From contig NZ_CP017674.1 of NCBI RefSeq assembly GCF_001792815.1, forward strand, positions 1,736,001-1,800,000: a stretch of DNA of 64,000 nt, written 5' to 3'. A model generated the notes under the pieces. The model did no database searches. It had not been told where the DNA came from and saw nothing but the letters and a program-made list of their open reading frames with translations. Of this stretch, positions 51,808 to 61,404 are shown one piece after another. The DNA comes from Microbacterium sp. BH-3-3-3. Lineage in GTDB: Bacteria > Actinomycetota > Actinomycetes > Actinomycetales > Microbacteriaceae. Made by a program: the position numbers and the translations under genes. Position 1 is the first letter of the stretch. Each line of letters begins with the position of its first letter.

Positions 51808-54800
51808 CCGCGCGAGAGCCGCAGCGTCACGACCTGGAACGGACGCAGCTCGAGCGCGATGCCCTCGCCCTCGACCGCGAGGCGGCGCGAGCGCGCCATG
51901 TCGTCGCCGAGCGGACGTTCGAGCAGGTCCACCTCGGAGGCGGATGCCACGGCGAACCCGGGCGTGAGGGTCGTCGCCGCGCGGCGTCCGAGTGCCTCGT
52001 ACACGCGCACGATCACGCCGCCCGAGCGGTCGTCGGCGAGCTTCACGGCCTCGATGCGCACGCCCTCGTTCGACGAGCGCAGCACGCTCCACGGCTCGAC
52101 CGTGCCCTCGGCCGCGGGGCGGCGCAGCGGCAGGTTCTGTTCGTACCCGGAGGCCACGACGGCGGCGATGTCGGCCCCGGGGTGCACCGCGTACGCGAAC
52201 GTGTGGTGGCCGGCATCCTGGACCGGGTCGGGCGAGTTCGCCGCGCGCACCAGGCTCAGGCGCACCTCGGTCTCGACCTCGCCCGAGGCCCCGACCGTGC
52301 GGGTGATGTCGTGGCCGTAGGTGGCGTCGTTGGTGACGCCGATGCCGTAGCCCGGCTCCTCGACGTGCACCCAGCGATGGGCCATGACCTCGAACTTCGC
52401 GTCTTCCCACGAGGTGTTCGTGTGGGTCGCGCGGCGCACGTGGCCGTACTGGATCTCGGCGCTGTGGTGGTGGGCGTGCACGACGAACGGCAGCGAGGCC
52501 TTGAGCAGCTTCTCGCGCTCGTTCCAGTCGAGGTCGACCGCGAAGTGCACGCGCACGTCGTCGGCGTGCACGGCGATGGTCTGCGTCAGCCGCGAGGTGC
52601 CGAAGGTGCGCGTGACGATCACGCGGGCGCGCAGCTCGTCGTCGACCGCGAGCTCGACGGCGTCGGCGGTGTCGAGGTCGTCGAACGTGTAGCGGTAGTG
52701 GGCGTCGATGTCCCAGGCGTCCCAGGCGTTGGGGAGGTCCTGGTGCAGCTGCAGCAGGTTCGCGACACGGTCGGCGGGCACGAGCTCGCGGCCCGCGGCG
52801 AGGTCGACGATCGAGGTCACGAGGCCCCGGGCGTCGACGGTGACCCGCACGAGACCGTTGTCGAGCACGATGTCCGCGCCGGATCGCTCCGCCCGCACCG
52901 GGTGCGCGGGCGCGACCGGAACGAGGGATGCCACGCCCAGCGCGGGCGTCTCGACCAGCGCGAGCGGGGTGCCGGTGGCATCCAGGGCCAACGACCGACG
53001 GGCGTGGTCGGCGGAGTTCACGACCGCGGCCGAGAGCCCCGCGGCGTCCAGGGCCTCGGCGATCAAGTGGTCGAGCTCGGCGAGGGCGGCGGCGTAGTCC
53101 TCTTCGTTCTGCTCGTGCACCCACTGGATCGAGGATCCGGGCAGGATGTCGTGGAACTGCTGCAGCAGCACGCCCTGCCAGAGGCGATCGAGCGCTGCGT
53201 ACGGGTACTCGGCGCCCTTCAGGGCGGCGGCGGTCCACCACAGTTCGGCCTCGCGCAGGCGGTGCTCGGCCTCGCGGTTGCCGCGCTTCTCCCGGGCGTG
53301 CGAGGTGAAGGTGCCGCGGTGCAGTTCGAGGTAGAGCTCGCCCACCCAGACGGGAGCGTCGGGGTACTCGGCCCGGGCTGCGGCGAAGAAGTCGTCGGGG
53401 TGCTCGATCTCGACCCGCGGCGATCCCTCGAGCGACTCCACCCGGCGCTGGCGCTCCATCATCTCGCGGATGGGTCCGCCGCCGCCGTCGCCGTAGCCGA
53501 AGGGCACGAGCGAGGTCGTCGCCCTGCCCTTGTCGCGGAACTGGCGCACGGCGTGGTGCAGCTCCTCGCCCTCGAGCGTGGAGTTGTAGGTGTCGATGGG
53601 CGGGAAGTGCGTGAAGATGCGTGAGCCGTCGATGCCCTCCCACCAGAAGGTGTGGTGGGGGAACTTGTTGGTCTGGCTCCATGAGATCTTCTGCGTGAGG
53701 AACCAGTCCAGGCCCGCGAGCTTCGCGATCTGCGGGAACGCGGCGGTGTAGCCGAACGAGTCGGGCAGCCAGATGCCGTGCGTCTCGACGTCGAGCTCGT
53801 CGCGGAAGAACCGCATCCCCTGCGTGACCTGGCGCACCATGGCCTCGCCTCCGGGCAGGTTGCCGTCGGGCTCGACCCACTGCGAGCCGACCACGATCCA
53901 CTGTCCGTTCGCGATCGCGGTCTTGATGCCCTCCCACACGTGCGGGTAGCGCTCCTTGACCCACGCGTACTGCTGCGCCGACGAGGCGGCGAAGCGGAAG
54001 TCGGGGTACTGCTCGGCGAGCGCGAGGACGTTCGAGAAGGTGCGGGCGGTCTTGCGCTTGGTCTCGCGGATGGGCCAGAGCCACGCGGTGTCGATGTGCG
54101 CGTGGCCGATGCCCGAGAGGCGGTGGGCCGAGGCGGAGGCCGGACGCGACAGCACGTCGACGAGCTCGGCGCGCGCGACGGCTGCGGTACCGACGATGTC
54201 GTCGAGGCGGAGCACGTTCAGCGCGCGCTCGAGCGCCCGCATGACCTCGTGGCGGCGGGGCTCGGTCTCGGGCAGCTCCTTCAGCAGCTGGTACAGCACC
54301 TCGACGTCGAACTGCAGCGCCCACACCTCGGGTTCGAAGACCGCGAGCTCGGCGGTGCGGAAGGTGTAGATCGGCGTCTCGGGAGCGGTCTTCTTGGAGC
54401 CGAACTTCGTGGGGACGAAGTCGTTCACGAGGATGTCGGGGTTGGCGGCGGCCTCGACGAAGAAGTGCACGGGCTCGCCGCCCGCGGCCTCGTCGGTCAG
54501 GCGCACGTAGTGGTTGCGGGGGTGGATGCCCTTGACCTGCACGCCGTCGGGGGTGTGCACGAGCGCCTCGGCCTGGTTGCCGGGCCAGTCGCCCTGGAAG
54601 CCGGGGTCGAGCAGCAGCTCGACGGTGCGGCCGGCCCAGTCGGCCGGGATCTCACCGGTGACCTCGAACCACCAGGTCGACCACGCCCGCCCCCAGCTGT
54701 CGCCGACGGCGAAGGGGGCGTAATCGGCGGCGAGGGCCTCGGAGGCCGGGACCGGCTCGTCGGGGACCATCCAGGCCTTCAGCGCGACGGGCACCCGCGC

Positions 54801-54878
54801 GGAGTACACGGCGGGGACGATGCGCTCGGTGAGCACGCGGTGGATGCGCTCTTCGACGAGCGTGAGGTTCTGGTGCAC
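51804..54878 (-). CDS. Alpha-mannosidase, GH38
   Basis: A 1024-residue cytoplasmic enzyme. After an N-terminal beta domain (about 1-230) come the zinc motif HAHIDTAWLWP and the nucleophile Asp373 in WLPDSFGYTAAFPQI; the C-terminal half is the typical beta-rich GH38 region. It removes alpha-mannose from N-glycan-like oligosaccharides or mannosides. Size and motif order match bacterial GH38 enzymes. GTG start with GGAG 7 bases upstream; next gene overlaps. It lies in the leftward group DeoR-GH4-GH38-MFS. Confidence 0.9.
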   Translation of the reverse strand: MHQNLTLVEERIHRVLTERIVPAVYSARVPVALKAWMVPDEPVPASEALAADYAPFAVGDSWGRAWSTWWFEVTGEIPADWAGRTVELLLDPGFQGDWPGNQAEALVHTPDGVQVKGIHPRNHYVRLTDEAAGGEPVHFFVEAAANPDILVNDFVPTKFGSKKTAPETPIYTFRTAELAVFEPEVWALQFDVEVLYQLLKELPETEPRRHEVMRALERALNVLRLDDIVGTAAVARAELVDVLSRPASASAHRLSGIGHAHIDTAWLWPIRETKRKTARTFSNVLALAEQYPDFRFAASSAQQYAWVKERYPHVWEGIKTAIANGQWIVVGSQWVEPDGNLPGGEAMVRQVTQGMRFFRDELDVETHGIWLPDSFGYTAAFPQIAKLAGLDWFLTQKISWSQTNKFPHHTFWWEGIDGSRIFTHFPPIDTYNSTLEGEELHHAVRQFRDKGRATTSLVPFGYGDGGGGPIREMMERQRRVESLEGSPRVEIEHPDDFFAAARAEYPDAPVWVGELYLELHRGTFTSHAREKRGNREAEHRLREAELWWTAAALKGAEYPYAALDRLWQGVLLQQFHDILPGSSIQWVHEQNEEDYAAALAELDHLIAEALDAAGLSAAVVNSADHARRSLALDATGTPLALVETPALGVASLVPVAPAHPVRAERSGADIVLDNGLVRVTVDARGLVTSIVDLAAGRELVPADRVANLLQLHQDLPNAWDAWDIDAHYRYTFDDLDTADAVELAVDDELRARVIVTRTFGTSRLTQTIAVHADDVRVHFAVDLDWNEREKLLKASLPFVVHAHHHSAEIQYGHVRRATHTNTSWEDAKFEVMAHRWVHVEEPGYGIGVTNDATYGHDITRTVGASGEVETEVRLSLVRAANSPDPVQDAGHHTFAYAVHPGADIAAVVASGYEQNLPLRRPAAEGTVEPWSVLRSSNEGVRIEAVKLADDRSGGVIVRVYEALGRRAATTLTPGFAVASASEVDLLERPLGDDMARSRRLAVEGEGIALELRPFQVVTLRLSRG

Positions 54879-54969
54879 GGTGTCTCCGGTTTCGGGGTCA
54901 GCGCGGGAGGCGGGGTCGGGATGCGTCGGGAGGGGCGGCGGGGAGGGATGCCGGGGCGGCGGGCTGGTG

Positions 54970-55009
54970 CGGGGGCGCGGCCGACGTTCGGGTCGAGGTC
55001 GCGCCCCCG
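54970..55009 (-). terminator. Hairpin between GH4 and GH38 genes
   Basis: CGGGGGCGCG (54970-54979) pairs with CGCGCCCCCG (55000-55009) around a 20-base loop, just after the GH4 stop. It could attenuate transcription into the mannosidase. Confidence 0.45.
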
Positions 55010-55012
55010 GGC

Positions 55013-56353
55013 TCAGCGGAGGTACGACAGGTCGGCGAAGCTGGAGCTCGCGTCGTCGAGCAAGGCCCGCGCGACGCGGACCGAGTCGATCAGCGGGTGG
55101 TGGGCCAGGGCCCGCAGCGCCGCGGCGCGCGAGCCGGTGAGAGCGGCCTCGATCGTCTGGCGCTCGACGTACTTGACGGTGGCGATGAGGCCCTGCCCGA
55201 ACGCGGGCACGGCCGCGCTCTCGAGCGGGCGCGGGCCGTCGGCGCCGACGATGCAGGGCACCTCGACCACGGCCTCGGCGTCGAGGCCCGCCAGCACGCC
55301 CCCGCCGGGGACGTTGAGGATGAGCCGCGCCGACTGGTCGTAGGCGATCGCGCGCATCAGCGCGATCGCGACGTTCTCGTAGCCGCCCGAGACGAGGTCT
55401 TCCTCATCGCGGTCGCCCATGCCGGCGGAGTCCCGGTTGGTCGCCATGTAGGTGACCTCGCGCTCGTGCCGGCAGGCCTCCCAGGCCGCGTGGGGACGCG
55501 GCGCGGTCGCCGCCGTCTCCCAGAAGCCGGCCTGCTGGTCGAGCAGATAGCGCCCGCGCGTGGTCGCGGCGTACTGGTCGGCCTGGAGCACGTCGCGACG
55601 GTACGAGTAGTAGTGCAGGTACTCGTTGGGAAGAGCCCCGAGCGTCTGGATCCAGTCGGCGCCGAACAGCGCTCCCTCTTCGAACGACTCGATGCGCTCG
55701 GGCGAGGCGAGCAGTTCGGGCAGCAGGTCGACGCCGTCGCGGCGGAGCGCCGTCAGCCACCCGAGGTGGTTGAGGCCGGCGTACTCGATCTCGACGTCGG
55801 CTGCGTCCCGGATGCCGAGGGCCCCGAGCGCGCGGCGGGCGAGGCCGATGGGCGAGTCGCAGATGCCGATGACACGGTTGCCCAGCACGCGGCCCATGGC
55901 CTCGGTCACCACGCCGGCGGGGTTGGTGAAGTTGATGACCCACGCGTCGGGGGCGACGCGCCGGATGAGCTCGGCGAGCTGCATCGCGACCGGCAGCGTC
56001 CGCAACGCGTAGGAGATGCCGCCGAAGCCGACGGTCTCCTGCCCGATGACCCCGTGCGACAGACCGATGCGCTCGTCGGCGGCACGGCCGGCCATCCCGC
56101 CGACGCGGATGGCCGAGAACACGAAGTCGGCCCCGCGCAGGCCCTCTTCGGCATCCGTGTGCACGCTCACGCGCGGGGCATCGGGGAAGTCGCGCGCCTG
56201 GTCCTCGAGGATGCGGGCCATCGTCCGCAGCCGCGCGGCGTCGGTGTCGACGAGGGCGACCTCGTCGACGCGTCCGGCATCGCGGTCCAGCAGCAGGGCT
56301 CGGTACACCAAGGGGGTGCGGAATCCTCCGCCACCGATCATGGCAAGCTTCAT
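55013..56353 (-). CDS. GH4 family 6-phospho-glycosidase
   Basis: A 446-residue NAD+- and metal-dependent glycosidase. The Rossmann opening MIGGGGFRTPLVYRAL, INFTNPAG, CDSPIG (metal Cys) and the GLNHLGW motif are the GH4 signature. The enzyme cleaves phosphorylated or free alpha- or beta-glycosides by a redox mechanism; the subgroup resembles 6-phospho-beta-glucosidases. The phosphorylated substrate could come from the PfkB kinase made by the divergent operon. Its start overlaps the DeoR stop (ATGA). Confidence 0.88.
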   Translation of the reverse strand: MKLAMIGGGGFRTPLVYRALLLDRDAGRVDEVALVDTDAARLRTMARILEDQARDFPDAPRVSVHTDAEEGLRGADFVFSAIRVGGMAGRAADERIGLSHGVIGQETVGFGGISYALRTLPVAMQLAELIRRVAPDAWVINFTNPAGVVTEAMGRVLGNRVIGICDSPIGLARRALGALGIRDAADVEIEYAGLNHLGWLTALRRDGVDLLPELLASPERIESFEEGALFGADWIQTLGALPNEYLHYYSYRRDVLQADQYAATTRGRYLLDQQAGFWETAATAPRPHAAWEACRHEREVTYMATNRDSAGMGDRDEEDLVSGGYENVAIALMRAIAYDQSARLILNVPGGGVLAGLDAEAVVEVPCIVGADGPRPLESAAVPAFGQGLIATVKYVERQTIEAALTGSRAAALRALAHHPLIDSVRVARALLDDASSSFADLSYLR

Positions 56354-57096
56354 GCGGTCACAATCTCGACATTCCGTCGGCCCAGGGACTCGACGATCGG
56401 GCCCTCGAGCGGCGCATCGGTGATGAGCCGCCGCAGGGCGAGGGGCAGGGCGATACGTCCGGCGCCGCTGCCGGGGAACTTGCTGTGGTCGGCGAGCACG
56501 GTCGCCGCGTCGCATGCCGCGAGCATCGCCTGCTTGATCGGCACCTGCGCCAGCGTGGTGTCGCGCAGATCGCCCTCGGGCGACATGCCGCTGACGCCCA
56601 GGAAGGCGTGGTCGGCGCGGATCAGCCGCAGCGACTCGGTCGTGAGGTGGCCCGCGACGCTGCGGTACACCGGGTCGTAGTCGCCCGGGAGCACGACGAG
56701 GTGCGTGTCGCGCTCGTCGCGCAGCACGTCGTAGATGGCCATGTTGTTGGTGATGACGGTGACCGCACGGCCGCGGAGCAGTCGCGCGAGCTGCAGGGTC
56801 GTGGTCCCGACGTCGAGGATGACGGCCTGGCCGTCGCGGATCGTCTCGGCGGCGGCGCGGGCGATGCGCTCCTTGCCGTCGCGATTGACGGGCTCGACGG
56901 TGGCGAAGGGCGCGTCGCCCTCGCCCATCACGGCGCCGCCGTGCGTGCGTCGCAGGAGTCCGGCGTCGTCGAGGCGCTGCAGATCACGACGGATCGTGGC
57001 GATGCTCGAACCGGTGGCCTCGGCGAGCTCCGCGACCGTCGCCGCGCGGGCGGAACGGAGGTGCTGGAGGATCTCGCGGTCTCTGACGTCTTTCAT
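56350..57096 (-). CDS. DeoR-family transcriptional regulator
   Basis: A 248-residue sugar-operon repressor: N-terminal HTH_DeoR (TVAELAEATGSSIATIRRDLQRLDDAGLLRR, in two parts, residues 19-50), then the DeoRC domain with DVGTTTLQLARLL and the phosphosugar-binding TNNMAI and LPGDYD motifs. The effector is likely a phosphorylated sugar. It lies between two divergent operons; repeats of TGAGCGA in the intergenic region are probable binding sites. AAGGTG precedes the start at 57096. Confidence 0.9.
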   Translation of the reverse strand: MKDVRDREILQHLRSARAATVAELAEATGSSIATIRRDLQRLDDAGLLRRTHGGAVMGEGDAPFATVEPVNRDGKERIARAAAETIRDGQAVILDVGTTTLQLARLLRGRAVTVITNNMAIYDVLRDERDTHLVVLPGDYDPVYRSVAGHLTTESLRLIRADHAFLGVSGMSPEGDLRDTTLAQVPIKQAMLAACDAATVLADHSKFPGSGAGRIALPLALRRLITDAPLEGPIVESLGRRNVEIVTA

Positions 57097-57110
57097 GATG
57101 CGATCACCTT

Positions 57111-57185
57111 ATCGCTCAAAATCGCTCAGTAACAAAATATTTACACGCAAAAATTTGCGCGTTCCTGAGCGACGAATGCTATAAA
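57111..57185. promoter_or_regulatory. DeoR divergent control region
   Basis: ATCGCTCA occurs at 57111-57118 and 57121-57128 (10-base step), and its complement TGAGCGAC at 57166-57173, flanking an AT-rich stretch (57129-57157) that stands out in this GC-rich genome. A TATAAA box (57180-57185) with TTGCGC 19 bases upstream serves the rightward operon. The three repeats are probable DeoR sites. Confidence 0.6.
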
Positions 57186-57226
57186 CGGTGCAACGCCCCG
57201 GTCGTCACCGAAGAGAGGAGGGGCCG

Positions 57227-58264
57227 ATGACAGTCGCATCCGGTCCCACGCCCCGCCTCCTGACGGCCGGGCAGCTTTTCCTCGATCTGGTCTTCGCCGA
57301 GCTCGCCGCAGCTCCCCGCCTGGGCGAGGAGCACTGGACCCCCGCCTTCGGCTGGGGCCCCGGGGGAATCGCCAACTACGCCATCGCCGCCTCCCGACTC
57401 GGAGTGCCCACGGTGCTCTGCGCCGACGCCGGCACCGATGCCCTCTCGCGGCTCGTGCGCGACCGGCTGCGCGACGAGGGCATCGTCGACGGCATCCGCG
57501 AGCGCGCAGACTGGAGCCTGCCGGTCACGGCGGCGATGAACTACGGCGGCGACCGCGCCCTGGTCACCGGTGGCCGCCCCGCCGCGGCCCTCGCCTCTCT
57601 GCTCGAGAGTGCGCCCCTCACGCCCGTCGCCGCCCTCCACCTCGACGACTCCGTGTCGGAGTGGGTGCGCGCACGCGCCGCGCAGGGCACAAAGATCTTC
57701 GCCGACATCGGCTGGGACGCCGACGAGCAGTGGAACCCCTCGGCGCTCGACGTGCTCGACGGATGCCACGCCTTCCTCCCCAACGAGGCCGAGGCCCGCG
57801 CCTACACGCGCACCGACGACGCCCGCTCCGCCGCCCGCGCCCTCGCCGATCGCGTCCCCCTCGCGGTCGTCACCCGCGGCGGCCACGGCGCCATCGCGGT
57901 CGACTCGGCCGCGGGCGAAGAGGTCGAGATCGACGCCGTCGCGATCGACTTCGTGGATGCCACGGGCGCCGGCGACGTGTTCGGCGGAGCGCTCGCTGCT
58001 GCCGAGCTCACGGCCTGGTCGTTGCGCGAACGTGTCGAATTCGCCGCTCTCGTGGCCGCGATCACCGTCTCCCGTCCCGGCGGCGCGGCCGCCGCTCCCC
58101 GCCTCGACGAGCTCCTCCCCTGGCTCGACTCCCACCCGGCGGCCGCCGACCCGGCGCGCTTCGCCTTCCTCCGCGCTGCGCTGCACGACGGCGCATCGCC
58201 CTTCGCCGCCTCGGCGGCATCCCGCACCGCCTCTTCCTCACGCCCCACCCGAATCAAGGAGTGA
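57227..58264 (+). CDS. PfkB-family carbohydrate kinase
   Basis: A 345-residue kinase of the ribokinase family. GWGPGGIANYAIAASRLG is the substrate-side glycine motif and VDATGAGDVFGGAL is the catalytic/ATP motif with the base Asp. It phosphorylates a sugar; the nearby GH4, NagB and LacZ suggest a hexose or hexosamine derivative. The ATG at 57227 with AGGAGG 6 bases upstream is preferred to the GTG at 57188. The C-terminus has an Ala/Ser-rich tail. Confidence 0.88.
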   Translation: MTVASGPTPRLLTAGQLFLDLVFAELAAAPRLGEEHWTPAFGWGPGGIANYAIAASRLGVPTVLCADAGTDALSRLVRDRLRDEGIVDGIRERADWSLPVTAAMNYGGDRALVTGGRPAAALASLLESAPLTPVAALHLDDSVSEWVRARAAQGTKIFADIGWDADEQWNPSALDVLDGCHAFLPNEAEARAYTRTDDARSAARALADRVPLAVVTRGGHGAIAVDSAAGEEVEIDAVAIDFVDATGAGDVFGGALAAAELTAWSLRERVEFAALVAAITVSRPGGAAAAPRLDELLPWLDSHPAAADPARFAFLRAALHDGASPFAASAASRTASSSRPTRIKE

Positions 58265-58271
58265 CCCGCCC

Positions 58272-59546
58272 ATGATGACTTTCACCCCGCGTCACCGACG
58301 CGTGCTCGGCACCGTCGCCGTCGCCGCCGTCGCCGCCGTGTCCCTCTCGGCCTGCTCCGGCGGTGCCGGCGGGTCGTCCGACGGCCCGATGACCCTCTGG
58401 ACCTGGCCCGGCGGCATCGGCGAGAGCGTCGTCGACTCGGCCAAGACCGAGTTCCCCGACGCGAAGCTCGAGGTCACCACCATCGGTGACGACGTCAAGC
58501 AGAAGCTCGTCACCGTCTTCACCGGACGCAGCGGCATCCCCTCGCTCACCGGGATCAAGGGCGAGGACATGCCCTACTTCCTGCAGCAGGCCGACCTCTT
58601 CACCGACTTCTCGACCCTCGGCATCGACGCCAAGCTCGCCGACTTCCCGCAGTGGAAGCTCGCCGAGGCCACCACCTCGGACGGCAAGCTCATCGGCCTC
58701 CCCACCGACATCGGCCCGACCGCGCTGTATTACCGCACCGACGTGCTCGCCGCGGCCGGCCTTCCGACCGATCCGGCCGAGGTCGCCGCCGCCACCTCCA
58801 CGTGGGAGGACTACTTCGCCTTCGGCGAGAAGCTCAAGGCCGCCACGGGCGCCTACCTCGAGGTGTCGCTCGAAGACGTCTTCACCAAGGTCATGGGCCA
58901 GGGCGAGACGAAGTTCGTGTCGGAGGACGGGGAGTTCCTCGGCGAGAGCGACCAGGTGAAGAAGGCCTGGGACACCGCGATCGAAGCCAACGAACGCGGC
59001 CTGGTCGCCGGCATCCAGGACGGCAGCCCCGACTGGGCCGCCGCCGTCAACAACGGCTCCCTGCCGACGCTGCTCGGCGCCGCCTGGTACCAGGGCGACC
59101 TGAAGAGCAACGCCCCCGACACCTCGGGCAAGTGGAACGTCACGGCGATGCCCGGCGGGCCCGCCAACATCGGCGGATCGTTCCTGACGATCCCCGCGGC
59201 CACCGCCAACAAGGACGAGGCCGTGAAGATCGTCGAGTACCTGCTCGACGCCGAGAACCAGGCCACCACCTACACCGAGGTCGGCAACTTCCCCTCGTCG
59301 ACCGAGGCGCTGAGCCAGCCGGCGCTGCAGGAGCCCGACGCCTTCTTCGGCGGACAGGTCACGACCGACGTCTTCAAGGCGGCGTCCGAGAAGATGCCGG
59401 TCAGCTACACCAGCCCCATCGACAACGAGGTGGCGGCGCCCTTCATCACCGAGCTCGCCAACGTGCAGTCGCAGGGCAAGGACCCGCAGCAGGCGTGGAA
59501 CGACGCGCTGACCGCCGCCCAGCAGGTGTGGGAGCGCTCTAAGTGA
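58272..59546 (+). CDS. Sugar ABC transporter substrate-binding lipoprotein
   Basis: A 424-residue CUT1 binding protein. Lipobox LSAC gives an acylated cysteine at residue 28. MTLWTWPGGIG opens the first lobe and TALYYRTDVLAAAGLP is the hinge-region block. First gene of the importer for the LacZ/NagB operon, 8 bases after the kinase. The ligand is probably a galactose- or GlcNAc-containing oligosaccharide. Confidence 0.9.
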   Translation: MMTFTPRHRRVLGTVAVAAVAAVSLSACSGGAGGSSDGPMTLWTWPGGIGESVVDSAKTEFPDAKLEVTTIGDDVKQKLVTVFTGRSGIPSLTGIKGEDMPYFLQQADLFTDFSTLGIDAKLADFPQWKLAEATTSDGKLIGLPTDIGPTALYYRTDVLAAAGLPTDPAEVAAATSTWEDYFAFGEKLKAATGAYLEVSLEDVFTKVMGQGETKFVSEDGEFLGESDQVKKAWDTAIEANERGLVAGIQDGSPDWAAAVNNGSLPTLLGAAWYQGDLKSNAPDTSGKWNVTAMPGGPANIGGSFLTIPAATANKDEAVKIVEYLLDAENQATTYTEVGNFPSSTEALSQPALQEPDAFFGGQVTTDVFKAASEKMPVSYTSPIDNEVAAPFITELANVQSQGKDPQQAWNDALTAAQQVWERSK

Positions 59547-60511
59547 CATCCGCCACGCGTGTCATGACGGCCTCGGGGGTGCGCCCCAGCGCGCGCCCCC
59601 GGGGCCGGGGCCTCATCCGGCACTGGCCGATGTACGTGGCCATCGCCCCCTTCTTCCTGCTCTTCCTGGGCTTCGGCCTCTTTCCCACCGCCTACTCGCT
59701 CGTGCTGTCGTTCCAGGACTGGAACGGCCTCGGCACGGCGGAGTGGACCGGGATCGACAACTACACGCGCTTGTTCACCGACGGCACGTTCTGGCTGTCG
59801 GTGCGCAACACCTTCGTCATCTTCGCGCTGTCGACGTTCCCGATGCTCGCCATCGCCATCGCGGTCGCCGCCCTGCTCAACAACGCCGTGCGCTTCAGCA
59901 CCGCGTTCCGCATCGCCTACTTCGTGCCCAACATCACCTCGGTGGTGGCCATGGCGGTGCTGTTCGGCTCGATCTTCGGCGAGAACTTCGGACTGGCCAA
60001 CGCGGCCCTCAACTCGCTGGGCCTGCCGGGTGTGCAGTGGCTGTCGACGCCCTTCGGCATCCAGCTCACGATCTCGATCCTCATCACCTACCAGTGGACC
60101 GGGTACAACGCGATCATCTTCCTCGCCGGGATGCAGTCCATCGGCGGCGAGGTCTACGAGGCCGCGAAGCTCGACGGCGCGGGCCCCATTCGCAGCTTCT
60201 TCTCCATCACGCTGCCGCTGTTGCGCCCGACGATCATCTTCGTGCTCGTCGTCTCGACGGTCACCGGCATGCAGAGCTTCACCGAAGCGCAGGTGCTCAC
60301 CGCGAGCTCGAGCACGACGAACCCGAACAGCGGCGGCGCGGGCCAGGGCGGGCTGACCATGGTCCTGTACTTCTACCAGCAGGCCTTCAGCTACAACCGC
60401 TTCGGCTACGGCGCCGCGATCGCGTGGGGCGTCTTCCTCATCGTCGTGATCTTCACCATCATCAGCTGGCGCTTCACCGCCGGCAAGAAGGAAGACAAGG
60501 CCCGCGCATGA
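59543..60511 (+). CDS. Sugar ABC transporter permease (MalF/UgpA type)
   Basis: A 322-residue membrane protein with six helices. The EAA loop reads YEAAKLDGAGPIRSFFSITLP. The GTG start overlaps the binding-protein stop. A basic N-terminus of about 30 residues precedes the first helix. Confidence 0.9.
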   Translation: MTSATRVMTASGVRPSARPRGRGLIRHWPMYVAIAPFFLLFLGFGLFPTAYSLVLSFQDWNGLGTAEWTGIDNYTRLFTDGTFWLSVRNTFVIFALSTFPMLAIAIAVAALLNNAVRFSTAFRIAYFVPNITSVVAMAVLFGSIFGENFGLANAALNSLGLPGVQWLSTPFGIQLTISILITYQWTGYNAIIFLAGMQSIGGEVYEAAKLDGAGPIRSFFSITLPLLRPTIIFVLVVSTVTGMQSFTEAQVLTASSSTTNPNSGGAGQGGLTMVLYFYQQAFSYNRFGYGAAIAWGVFLIVVIFTIISWRFTAGKKEDKARA

Positions 60512-61404
60512 CCGTCACCACGCCCCCCACCGCCACGGTCACCGAGCACATCACCACCGCCGGGGTACCGATGCGCCGTCGCCGCAAGGCGACACCCGGA
60601 CGCGTCCTGCTGTACGGCATCCTCTCCGTCGGCGCGTTCATCTCGCTCTTCCCGCTGTACTGGCTCGTCGTGATGGCCAGCAACTCCACGAGCGACATCT
60701 ACACGACTCCGCCCACGTTCATCCCGGGGCCGCGACTGTTCGACAACATCGGCGCGGTCTTCGCGCGCATCGACTTCGCCGGCTCCCTGCTGAACACGGT
60801 GATCGTGGCCTGCAGCGTGACCTTCCTGGTGCTGGTCTTCGACTCGCTCGCCGCGTTCGCGTTCGCGAAGTTCGAATTCCCATTGCGCCGCACGCTCTTC
60901 ACGATCACCCTCGTGACGTTCATGCTGCCGATGCAGCTCGCGGTCATCCCGCAGTTCATCACGATGACCAACCTGGGCTGGGTCGGCCAGCTGCAGGCGC
61001 TCATCGTGCCGGCCGCGGCCAACGCGTTCGGCATCTTCTGGCTGCGCCAGTACATGGTCTCGTCCATCCCCGACGAGCTGATGGATGCCTCGGTGCTCGA
61101 CGGCGCGGGCTTCTTCCGCCAGTGGTTCACGGTGTGCCTGCCGCTCATCCGCCCAGGTCTGGGCTTCCTCGGCATCTTCACCTTCATCGCCGCGTGGAAC
61201 GACTACCTGTGGCCGCTGGTCGTGCTGACCAACCCCAACCAGGTGACCCTCCAGGTCGCGACGGCCCAGCTGAACACCGCCTTCGGCCAGGACTACGGCA
61301 TGGTCATGGCCGGGGCGCTCCTCGCCGTGCTGCCGCTGCTGATCGTCTTCCTCATCGGTGCACGCCAGTTCATCGGCGACATCGCCAAGGGCGCGATCAA
61401 GTGA
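60508..61404 (+). CDS. Sugar ABC transporter permease (MalG/UgpE type)
   Basis: A 298-residue partner permease with six helices and the EAA-like loop MDASVLDGAGFFRQWFTVCLP. Coupled to both neighbours by 4-base overlaps. As with the first locus, no ATPase gene is present. Confidence 0.9.
   Translation: MTVTTPPTATVTEHITTAGVPMRRRRKATPGRVLLYGILSVGAFISLFPLYWLVVMASNSTSDIYTTPPTFIPGPRLFDNIGAVFARIDFAGSLLNTVIVACSVTFLVLVFDSLAAFAFAKFEFPLRRTLFTITLVTFMLPMQLAVIPQFITMTNLGWVGQLQALIVPAAANAFGIFWLRQYMVSSIPDELMDASVLDGAGFFRQWFTVCLPLIRPGLGFLGIFTFIAAWNDYLWPLVVLTNPNQVTLQVATAQLNTAFGQDYGMVMAGALLAVLPLLIVFLIGARQFIGDIAKGAIK

Noticed and set aside
50542..54324. Very long open frame (1260 codons) on the minus strand
   Set aside because: Only 50542-51807 encodes a recognisable protein (MFS). 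The upstream part is an arginine-rich shadow of the GH38 mannosidase in another frame of the same strand.
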